Source: an uncultured Alphaproteobacteria bacterium (GTDB lineage: Bacteria > Pseudomonadota > Alphaproteobacteria > HIMB59 > GCA-002718135). Taken from it: a stretch of 64,000 nucleotides of DNA. The notes beneath the pieces are model-generated. The model searched no databases and was not told the origin of the DNA. It saw only the letters and a list, made by a program, of their open reading frames with translations. Shown here piece after piece: positions 56,803 to 64,000 of the stretch. A program made the position numbers and the translations under genes. Within the stretch, counting starts at the first letter, position 1, and every line of letters starts with the position of its first letter. The DNA is taken from positions 62,001-126,000 of the forward strand of contig CACMGM010000001.1 of NCBI GenBank assembly GCA_902613275.1. The letters run 5' to 3'.

Positions 56803-58962
56803 TTATTTTACTATTATTTCATCAGTAACTAATGTTCCATCTTCTATAACTAATCCCATGGCTCCTGTATCAAGAACGTTTGTTTTATCTTCATATTCCA
56901 AAACTAAATCATTTTCTAAATATGCTGATAAATTATTATTATCAATTTTGAGAGATAAATTATAGTTTTTAAAATACTCTAAATCAAAATCTATTTCTTT
57001 TAAAATTTCAACATCATTTATTACTTTTATTAATTGAAGTTTATTTGATGAAGTAATCACTAATCCATAATACCTATTCAAACCCTGAACTCTTACAGCA
57101 AGACCGCCTGTAGTTAATCTTTGAACTGCTATCTCAGCACTAACAGTATAATTTTTCCATGCTTCATTACCGGTAATAATTATACCTCTACCTCTATCTT
57201 TTGTGATTCTAAAAGTTCGAGCACCAACTTCCCACTTATCTACTGCATTTACCCAGCTAGATTTCCACATTGTTGCTTTCGATTTAACCACGCCTCTTTT
57301 ATGTTCCCCAATATGCTTGGGCTTATAAAATGAACAATTTGGTTCTCCAGTAAAATCTAATTGGTTTATTATCAAACTTCCTGAATTTGTTTCTTCTGAT
57401 TCAATAGAAAAGCCTACTTGAGTTATAGGATTACCTTCTGTTGATGGAATTTTCCATTTTAAGTTATGTGATTTACCAGGATAAATGATGATTTCCTCTG
57501 AATTCATTCTTTCATATTCATCATCTTTTCCAAAAATATTTATAAAACATTTTACATTGATTGGTTTGTCAGAGTTAGAAATAAAACTTATTTCAGATTG
57601 AATTGTTTGACCAGAATATAATAATGGACATGAAATAAAGTTATAACTTTGAAAAAATTTTTCTCTAGCACGTCCTGCTAATTCAAGTAGTTCTTGAGGA
57701 AAAAAAATATCAACTAGTGCTTCTGATATAACACCAGGAGCAACTCTATCAAATTTAATCTCTAGGCCTCTACTTCCCAATTTGCTGTCATGTTTGATAT
57801 TTTTGACATGAGTAGAAATATTTTTATTTTCCTTATAATTAGCTCTCCAACCTTGGACTGAACCAGGCATTTCAAAATGAAATCTAGAACCATTTTTTGG
57901 CTGAACAATATTTTCATTATTCATTCTTTTAGCAGTATTAATAATTTTATAAGCTTCAGTTAAAGCATCTGTTTGAGTTTCACCACCATTGGCAGTTGGA
58001 CAATACATTCTATCTTGAATTGGGGATAGATAGTCAGGTCCTTTATTTAAACCCTCTAATCCATTTTTAATACCCATCAAGCAACCAACATTTCCAGAAT
58101 TACAATCTGTATCTCGACCTGCAGTGTTAACAATCATCAATGTTTTTTGAAGATCATCATCACCAAATAATAATGATAGAATTATAATAGCATGGTTAGG
58201 TATCATGTGACACTCTCCTAAATATTTATCATAATCATAGTTTTCTGCTAAGAATTGTCGAGCTTGCATCCAGTCACTATTTCCAGATCGTATATTTTGA
58301 AGTTCTCCAATTACTTTATAAATTTCAGATGTATTGGGAATATATTTTTTACTCTCATTAATTATTTTATTAATATCTTTTTCGATAAAAGCTAATGACT
58401 CCATAGCGGCAACCATTTGCGCTCCATAAATTGCTTCTCCATCATGACTTACGCTTGCTGCTTTTTTTGCTAGTTCAACTGCTTTTTCTGGATCACCCGG
58501 AGCTACTAAAGCCCAACCATCAATAAATATTTGAGCGCCTATTTGTTGTGCAATAACTTCACCATTTGTTTCAATAGATCCACTCATTGGTGCATGAATA
58601 CCATCTTTAAGATTTTGAAATGCTGTATCTTCAGCTGAGTGACCTCTACCTCCCCACCACAAAACAGTTTTATTTTCTATGAGATTGTTTAGCCAACTTT
58701 GACCTATTTGTTTTGCAGTTATATTAGGATCAAAATTATTTTCTCTTAAAGCTCTTAAAAAAGTAAAGGTGCCAGTTATATCGTCATCAGTTACAACCAA
58801 AGGGACATTTAATTTTTCATTTACATAATAATTAATCTGACCTAACTCTTCTAATATTCTTTCGTGAGTCCATTGCTCAAAAGGACGTCCTAGATAAACA
58901 CCTATTAATTTACCAAGCACACCTGCATATACTTTTTCCTCATAAACTTTATCTAGTTTCAT
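56803..58962 (-). CDS. ADP-ribosylglycohydrolase family protein with C-terminal lectin-like domain, paralog 1
   Basis: About 719 residues. Residues 1-340 form an ADP-ribosylglycohydrolase (DraG/ARH) fold with the metal motifs TDDDITG (about 58-64) and TAGRDTDCNSGNVG (about 280-293). Residues 360-560 look like a beta-sandwich, and residues 600-719 a concanavalin/LamG-like domain (WKNYTVSAEI, GGLAVRVQGLNRYYG). There is no signal peptide, so it is cytoplasmic. I place the start at the second of two adjacent ATGs, 4 nt after AGGAGG and matching the paralogs. It is the most diverged of the complete copies. The reaction is probably hydrolysis of an N- or O-ribosyl or related glycosidic bond; the substrate is unknown. 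Confidence 0.85.
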   Translation of the reverse strand: MKLDKVYEEKVYAGVLGKLIGVYLGRPFEQWTHERILEELGQINYYVNEKLNVPLVVTDDDITGTFTFLRALRENNFDPNITAKQIGQSWLNNLIENKTVLWWGGRGHSAEDTAFQNLKDGIHAPMSGSIETNGEVIAQQIGAQIFIDGWALVAPGDPEKAVELAKKAASVSHDGEAIYGAQMVAAMESLAFIEKDINKIINESKKYIPNTSEIYKVIGELQNIRSGNSDWMQARQFLAENYDYDKYLGECHMIPNHAIIILSLLFGDDDLQKTLMIVNTAGRDTDCNSGNVGCLMGIKNGLEGLNKGPDYLSPIQDRMYCPTANGGETQTDALTEAYKIINTAKRMNNENIVQPKNGSRFHFEMPGSVQGWRANYKENKNISTHVKNIKHDSKLGSRGLEIKFDRVAPGVISEALVDIFFPQELLELAGRAREKFFQSYNFISCPLLYSGQTIQSEISFISNSDKPINVKCFINIFGKDDEYERMNSEEIIIYPGKSHNLKWKIPSTEGNPITQVGFSIESEETNSGSLIINQLDFTGEPNCSFYKPKHIGEHKRGVVKSKATMWKSSWVNAVDKWEVGARTFRITKDRGRGIIITGNEAWKNYTVSAEIAVQRLTTGGLAVRVQGLNRYYGLVITSSNKLQLIKVINDVEILKEIDFDLEYFKNYNLSLKIDNNNLSAYLENDLVLEYEDKTNVLDTGAMGLVIEDGTLVTDEIIVK

Positions 58963-58982
58963 CATTCCTCCTCTTTGTCTTT

Positions 58983-61145
58983 TTACTCAATTGATATTGA
59001 ATCACTCTGAATGGCACCATTTTCAGTTAAAAAACCAATCATTCCCTCTTCATATGGGTTCGATTTATCTTCAACTTCAATTAATAGTTTATTATCAACA
59101 AAACCTTGTAATTTATTACCATCAACCTTAAATTTCAATTCATAGTCTTTAAAGAATTCGAGATCAAAATCAATTTCTTTAAGAGTTTTCAGGTCGTACT
59201 CCATTTTATTAATTTTAAGTTTATTTTCTTTTGTAAGCTCAAGAGAATAATACCTTTTGAGACCTTGAGATCTAAGTATCAAACCTCCAGCAGATGCAAG
59301 AGGAATAGAAATCTTTGCTGAAATTGAATAATCTTTCCATGTTTCACTTCCAGTCATTATATGACCACGGCCAATACCTCTTACAACTTTAAACGACTCG
59401 TTATGACGGTATTGCCATTTATCAACATCATTTACCCAAGCTCTTTTCCATAATTGCCCGTAAACTTCCTCTTTGTAAAAAATACCTCTTTTAAATTCAT
59501 CTATATGATCTGGTCTTTTGAATATCATTTTTGGGGAACCAGATATATTTAAATAATTAATTAATAATTTTCCTGAAATATTATCATCAGAGTTTATGCT
59601 TATCCCAATTTGACCAATTGGGTTAGAAAATGTATCAGGAACAATCCACTCTATAACACAATTTTCATTAGCTTTGAGATTATAATCTTCTGATGAAATT
59701 TTAATTAATTTATCACCGTCACCCCAATATTTTATAAATAAATTAATTCTTAGATCTTTTTCAGATTTTGAAACAATTTCTGTTTTTATCTTTTGTCCTG
59801 TGTAAACTGTAGGGCAAGCAACATAGTCATAATGAAAATATCTTTGTACTTGATAGCCTTCTAATTTAGTAAACCATTCTGGAAAAAAACTATCGACAAA
59901 AACTTCACTTGAAAGTCCAAAAGATAAATCTGTAAAGCTAACTTGTAATGCCCTTGTTCCATTAGCAGATTTAAATTCAACATTAGATAAACTTGTATTT
60001 AGATTGTTATCATTCGTTTTATCAACCATCCACCCTTGAGTTGCGGTTTCCATTTCAAAGTTATATCTTGCATTATTTTTAATAACTTTACTTTCAAGTC
60101 CATTCATTCTTCTTGTTATATTAATAATATTTTGACTTTCTAATAATGCATCAGTCATAGTTTCAGAGCCATAAGCAGTTGGTAAATAAATTATATCATT
60201 AACTGGTGTTATATAATCTGGACCCTTCTGGATACCTTCTAATTCATTTTTAATACCTAAAATACAACCGACGTTTCCTGAATTGCAATCAGTATCCCAA
60301 CCAGCAGTATTAACTATCATTAATGATTTTTGAAAATCATCATCTCCAAATAGTAAAGCTAAGATAATGAGTGCATGGTTAGGTACGATATGACAATTTC
60401 CTGGAAATTTACTGTATCCATATTTATCTTCAATTTTAGATCTTGCTTGTTCCCAATCTAAATTACCAGAACTCCAATCCTGAATGTCTGATATGAGTTT
60501 GTAAATTGTTGAGTCAGTTGGTACAAATTTTTTACTTTCTTCGATAATTTTTTTAATATCATTTTCAATAAATGCCATAGCTTCCATTGCAGCAACAACT
60601 TGAGCGCCGTAAACAGACTCACCATCATGACTGACACTTCCTGCTCTTTTTGCTAAATCAACGGCTTGTTCTGGATCTCCAGGAGAAACCATTCCCCAAC
60701 CATCAATAAAAATTTGCGCTCCAATTTGTTCAGCAATTACTTTACCATTTTGTGCAATTGAACCACTTTCAGGCGCATGAATGCCTTGCTTAAGATTCAT
60801 GTAGGCACTTTCTTCAGTTAAAACACCCTTTCCAGCCCAAGCAAGTACTGTCTGGTTTTCTAAGCAATAATTTAACCAGGTTTGACCAATTTGTTTGGGA
60901 GAAATATTTTTGTCAAAGTTAAAATGTTTTAAAGCGTTTATAAATCTAAACGTACCAGTTAAATCATCATCTGTTACGTGTATTGGAAAATCAAGTTTAT
61001 CATTTACATAATAATTTATAGGACCTAGTTCTTCCATGATCCTATCATAATACCAACCTTCAAATGGTCTGCCCAAATAAACTCCAATGATCTTTCCTAG
61101 GACACCAGCATAAACTTTATTTTCAAATACTTTATCTAAATTCAT
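58983..61145 (-). CDS. ADP-ribosylglycohydrolase family protein with C-terminal lectin-like domain, paralog 2
   Basis: 720 residues with the same three-part layout. The ARH fold shows GVLGKIIGVYLGRPFEGW (14-31), TDDDLTG (58-64), VSHDGESVYGAQ (171-182) and TAGWDTDCNSGNVG (280-293). The middle part (about 365-560) is a beta-rich domain with ETATQGWMVDK. The C-terminal LamG-like domain (about 600-720) contains WKDYSISAKI and RSQGLKRYYSLEL. A GGGAG Shine-Dalgarno precedes the start. It is very similar to paralog 3 and to the partial paralog 4. Gaps are 17-25 nt to its neighbours. Confidence 0.86.
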   Translation of the reverse strand: MNLDKVFENKVYAGVLGKIIGVYLGRPFEGWYYDRIMEELGPINYYVNDKLDFPIHVTDDDLTGTFRFINALKHFNFDKNISPKQIGQTWLNYCLENQTVLAWAGKGVLTEESAYMNLKQGIHAPESGSIAQNGKVIAEQIGAQIFIDGWGMVSPGDPEQAVDLAKRAGSVSHDGESVYGAQVVAAMEAMAFIENDIKKIIEESKKFVPTDSTIYKLISDIQDWSSGNLDWEQARSKIEDKYGYSKFPGNCHIVPNHALIILALLFGDDDFQKSLMIVNTAGWDTDCNSGNVGCILGIKNELEGIQKGPDYITPVNDIIYLPTAYGSETMTDALLESQNIINITRRMNGLESKVIKNNARYNFEMETATQGWMVDKTNDNNLNTSLSNVEFKSANGTRALQVSFTDLSFGLSSEVFVDSFFPEWFTKLEGYQVQRYFHYDYVACPTVYTGQKIKTEIVSKSEKDLRINLFIKYWGDGDKLIKISSEDYNLKANENCVIEWIVPDTFSNPIGQIGISINSDDNISGKLLINYLNISGSPKMIFKRPDHIDEFKRGIFYKEEVYGQLWKRAWVNDVDKWQYRHNESFKVVRGIGRGHIMTGSETWKDYSISAKISIPLASAGGLILRSQGLKRYYSLELTKENKLKINKMEYDLKTLKEIDFDLEFFKDYELKFKVDGNKLQGFVDNKLLIEVEDKSNPYEEGMIGFLTENGAIQSDSISIE

Positions 61146-61170
61146 TTTATTCTCCCAAATGATTATTCTA

Positions 61171-63375
61171 TCAATTTATAGAAATTTCATCACTGATAAT
61201 AGTTCCATTTTCAACAATACAACCTATCATTCCTTTCTCAAATTGATTTGTTTTATCTTCAACTTCAATTAACAACTTATTGTTAATAAACCCTTTTAAA
61301 ATATTATTATTTGCCTCAAAACGCATTTCGTATTCCTCAAATGGTTCAAATTTAAAATCTATTTCTTTTAGGGTTTTTAGACCATACGCCATTTTATTAA
61401 TTTGTAGTTTATTTACAGATTTAATTTCTAGAGAATAATATCTTTGGAGTCCTTGTGATCTTATCACTAATCCTCCAGAAGACGCTAATCGAAACATTAT
61501 TTTTGAATTAACTGAATAATTTTTCCATTCAGAAGAACCAGTAAAAACATGGCCTCTTGATGCATTTTTTATTAAACCGAAAGAATTTTTTCCGTAACCA
61601 TACCATTTGTCTACATCATTTACCCACGCTAATTTCCATAATTGACCATAATATTTATCTTCATCAGGAATATAAACACCATTTGTTAAAGATTTAATAT
61701 CATGGCTTACAAGATGTGCTCGGTTTTCTTTAATATGTTCAGGTTTTCTAAATGTCATTTTAGGTATTCCAGTAATATCAAGATAATTAATTAAAACTTC
61801 ACCTGATACTTGTTCATCGGAGGAAATAGAATATCCAATCTGAGTAATGGGATTTGAAAATGTATCAGGAACTTTCCAGTCTATTGTTTTACTTTCATCA
61901 TCTGAAAAAAAATATTCTTCTGAACTTATTTTATATAACTTATCTCCTTCTCCATAATATTTAATAAATAATTTAATTTTTATATTTTTTTTTGTTTTTG
62001 AAATTATTTCAGTTTTAATATTTTGACCAGAATAAATTATAGGACAGCCAACAAAACTGTACACCATAAGCATCATTTCCTGTTGCTCATTTAAAGTTGT
62101 AAACTCTTCTGGAAAAAAAGTATTTACATATAACTCGCTATTAATACCTTTTGTTAGATTATTAAAATTTATCTCAAGTGCTCTATTTCCAATATTAGAT
62201 TTATATTCGATATTTTTTAAGAGAGTATTCTGATTATTATCATTTGATTTATCAACCATCCATCCTTGAGTGGATGTTTCCATTTCAAAATTATATCTAG
62301 CATTATTTTTTATAACCTTACTTTCAAGGCCATCTAACTTTCTTCTAATGTTAATTATATTTTGACTTTCTCGAAGAGCATCAGTCATTGTTTCTGAGCC
62401 ACGAGCTGACGTTATATATAATGTATCATTTACTGGTGAAATAAAGTCTGGACCCTTCTGGATTCCTTCTATGCCATTCTTAATACCCATAAAACAGCCT
62501 ACATTCCCTGAGTTGCAATCAGTATCCCAGCCAGCAGTATTAACAATCATTAACGTTTTTTGAAAATCATCATCTCCAAACAAAAGAGCTAAAATTATCA
62601 AAGCATGATTTGGAACAATATGGCAGAAACCTTGGTACTTATCATATCCATAATTTTCTTCTATTTTAGATCTTGCTTGTTCCCAATCTAAATTACCAGA
62701 ACTCCAGTCCTGGATATCTGATATTAATTTATAAATAATAGAATCATTAGGAATGTATTTTTTACAATGCTCAATTATTTTCTTTGAATCATTTTCAATA
62801 AATGCCATTGCTTCCATTGATGCAACAACTTGAGCACCATAGACAGATTCCCCATCATGACTGACACTTCCTGCTCTTTTTGCCAAATCTGCTGCAAAAT
62901 CAGGATCACCAGCAGCGATCATGCCCCATCCATCTATAAAAATTTGAGCACCTATTTGTTCAGCTATAATTTTACCATTTCTTTTAATTGATCCACTTTC
63001 AGGTGCTTCTATACCTTCTTTTAAATTTAAATAAGCGCTTTCTTCCGTCAGTAATCCTTTCCCAGCCCATGCTAAAACAGCTTGATTTTCTAAACAATAA
63101 TTTAACCATGTTTGACCGATTTGTTTAGACGAAATATTTTTATCAAAATTAAAATCTTCAAAAGCTCTAATAAATGCAAACGTACCATTAAGATCATCAT
63201 CTGTTACGTGCATTGGTACATTTAATTTATCATTCACATAATAATAAATAGGACCTAGTTCTTTCATTATTTTATCGTATGGCCAACCCTCAAAAGGTCT
63301 TCCTAAATATACTCCAATAATTTTTCCTAAGACGCCTGCGTAAACTTTATTTTCAAAAATATGATCTAATTTCAT
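61171..63375 (-). CDS. ADP-ribosylglycohydrolase family protein with C-terminal lectin-like domain, paralog 3
   Basis: 734 residues. The ARH part carries TDDDLNG (58-64), VSHDGESVYGAQ and TAGWDTDCNSGNVG, so both metal sites are kept. It differs from paralog 2 mainly by about 14 extra residues before the YGQLWK segment (SHDIKSLTNGVYIPDEDKY), which accounts for its greater length. The C-terminal lectin-like domain includes WKNYSVNSKI and RSQGLQRYYSLEI. No clear Shine-Dalgarno precedes the start, and the upstream copy ends 12 nt away, suggesting coupled translation. Confidence 0.86.
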   Translation of the reverse strand: MKLDHIFENKVYAGVLGKIIGVYLGRPFEGWPYDKIMKELGPIYYYVNDKLNVPMHVTDDDLNGTFAFIRAFEDFNFDKNISSKQIGQTWLNYCLENQAVLAWAGKGLLTEESAYLNLKEGIEAPESGSIKRNGKIIAEQIGAQIFIDGWGMIAAGDPDFAADLAKRAGSVSHDGESVYGAQVVASMEAMAFIENDSKKIIEHCKKYIPNDSIIYKLISDIQDWSSGNLDWEQARSKIEENYGYDKYQGFCHIVPNHALIILALLFGDDDFQKTLMIVNTAGWDTDCNSGNVGCFMGIKNGIEGIQKGPDFISPVNDTLYITSARGSETMTDALRESQNIINIRRKLDGLESKVIKNNARYNFEMETSTQGWMVDKSNDNNQNTLLKNIEYKSNIGNRALEINFNNLTKGINSELYVNTFFPEEFTTLNEQQEMMLMVYSFVGCPIIYSGQNIKTEIISKTKKNIKIKLFIKYYGEGDKLYKISSEEYFFSDDESKTIDWKVPDTFSNPITQIGYSISSDEQVSGEVLINYLDITGIPKMTFRKPEHIKENRAHLVSHDIKSLTNGVYIPDEDKYYGQLWKLAWVNDVDKWYGYGKNSFGLIKNASRGHVFTGSSEWKNYSVNSKIMFRLASSGGLVIRSQGLQRYYSLEIKSVNKLQINKMAYGLKTLKEIDFKFEPFEEYEMRFEANNNILKGFINNKLLIEVEDKTNQFEKGMIGCIVENGTIISDEISIN

Positions 63376-63387
63376 TTATTATCAATC

Positions 63388-64000
63388 TTATTCTATACTA
63401 ATTGAGTTAGATGATAATGTTCCATCTTGAGCAATAAAACCAATCATCCCTGATTCAAATGAATTATCTTTATCTTGTGTCTCAATTAAAAGTTTTCCAT
63501 CTACATAACCTGATAATTTATTTTCATTAACTGTAAATTGTAATTCATAATCTTTATAAAATTCAAAATTAAAATCTACTTCTTTTAACGTTTCGAGTTC
63601 ATAAAACATTTTATTTATCTGTAATTTATTTTTTGAAGTTAATTCTAAAGAATAATACCTTTTTACACCTTGAGATCTTATCACTAATCCTCCAGCTGAT
63701 GCTAAAGGAAAATTCACTTTAGAAGAAACAGAATAATCCTTCCAAGAAGATGAACCTTGTAAAATATGCCCTCTTCCCACACCATTGATTATTTTAAAAG
63801 ACTCCATCCATCTATATTGCCACTTATCAATATCGTTAACCCATGCCCTTTTCCATAATTGGCCATAAAATTCTTGATTGAAAAAATATCCATTTTTTGA
63901 TGCATTTTCTATATGATCAGGTCTTTTGAAAATTGTTTTTGGTGTACCCTCAATATCAAGATAATTTATTAAAAGTTTACCTGAAGTATTTGTATCTGAA
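63388..64000 (-). CDS. ADP-ribosylglycohydrolase/lectin-like protein, paralog 4 (C-terminal part; 5' end outside window)
   Basis: The open frame runs off the right edge; an internal Met at 63807 is not the start. The visible ~203 residues align throughout with the C-terminal quarter of paralogs 2 and 3. They read KLLINYLDIEGTP, KRPDHIE, YGQLWKRAWVNDIDKWQYR, then the LamG-like WKDYSVSSKVN and RSQGVKRYYSLEL. The upstream ARH domain presumably lies beyond position 64000. It is the first visible gene of the operon. Confidence 0.85.
   Translation of the reverse strand, partial: SDTNTSGKLLINYLDIEGTPKTIFKRPDHIENASKNGYFFNQEFYGQLWKRAWVNDIDKWQYRWMESFKIINGVGRGHILQGSSSWKDYSVSSKVNFPLASAGGLVIRSQGVKRYYSLELTSKNKLQINKMFYELETLKEVDFNFEFYKDYELQFTVNENKLSGYVDGKLLIETQDKDNSFESGMIGFIAQDGTLSSNSISIE

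Noticed and set aside
63388..63807. A separate 139-residue protein starting at the Met at 63807
   Set aside because: The frame continues upstream without a stop to the window edge and aligns with the paralogs there, so the Met is internal.
56803..64000. The right-hand repeats as a CRISPR array or mobile element
   Set aside because: The repeated units are full-length coding genes of over 2 kb with conserved domains. There are no short direct repeats, transposase genes or terminal inverted repeats.

Overview
The window is a strongly A+T-rich, densely packed piece of chromosome from a streamlined alphaproteobacterium. The gene orders are typically alphaproteobacterial: rpsB-tsf-pyrH-frr-uppS-cdsA-dxr; nuoA-N followed by birA-coaX-rnj-DUF1467-proS-lolC-lolD-dnaE; and tig-clpP-clpX-lon-hupB. 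Tiny intergenic gaps, many start/stop overlaps and heavy A/T codon use suggest a marine SAR11-like (Pelagibacterales or HIMB59/AEGEAN-169-type) genome. That placement is inference; no rRNA is present to fix it.

Layout. 1-5.4 kb (minus): MEP-pathway and phospholipid genes, ribosome recycling factor, UMP kinase, EF-Ts and S2, with a hairpin leader before rpsB. 5.4-15.4 kb (minus): dnaE, the Lol ABC exporter pair, prolyl-tRNA synthetase, RNase J, pantothenate kinase and biotin ligase. 15.4-29.2 kb (minus): the complete 14-subunit complex I operon. 29.3-35.8 kb (minus): tRNA-Asp, tRNA-Val, HU, Lon, ClpX, ClpP, trigger factor, tRNA-Leu and tRNA-His. 35.9-42.5 kb (plus): an aminotransferase, an atypical P-II protein, two tandem glutamine riboswitches, glutamine synthetase, topoisomerase IV subunit B and glycerol kinase. 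42.5-47.2 kb: small accessory genes (glutamine amidotransferase, IolE-like protein, cytochrome c', amino-acid ABC permeases, glycosyltransferase). 47.4-51.3 kb (minus): tRNA-Phe, yacG, infA, hisD, hisG, murA and a 49-codon ORF. 51.3-53.1 kb: a DUF2256 protein and metal transporter divergent from mntR, sharing a recognisable MntR operator. 53.1-64 kb (minus): one tightly packed operon. It holds at least four tandem paralogous ~720-residue ADP-ribosylglycohydrolase/lectin-like proteins (the first cut by the window edge), then an aldo/keto reductase, an MFS transporter, a nitrilase-family hydrolase and a methyltransferase. It ends in a structured 3' region with a strong terminator.

The most notable elements are the ADP-ribosylglycohydrolase array, a plausible undescribed catabolic or salvage system, and the nitrogen cassette. 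In the latter, a P-II protein with a rewritten T-loop sits immediately upstream of a tandem glutamine-sensing riboswitch that controls glnA. No region longer than about 300 bases lacks a gene. No CRISPR array, insertion sequence or prophage gene was seen.
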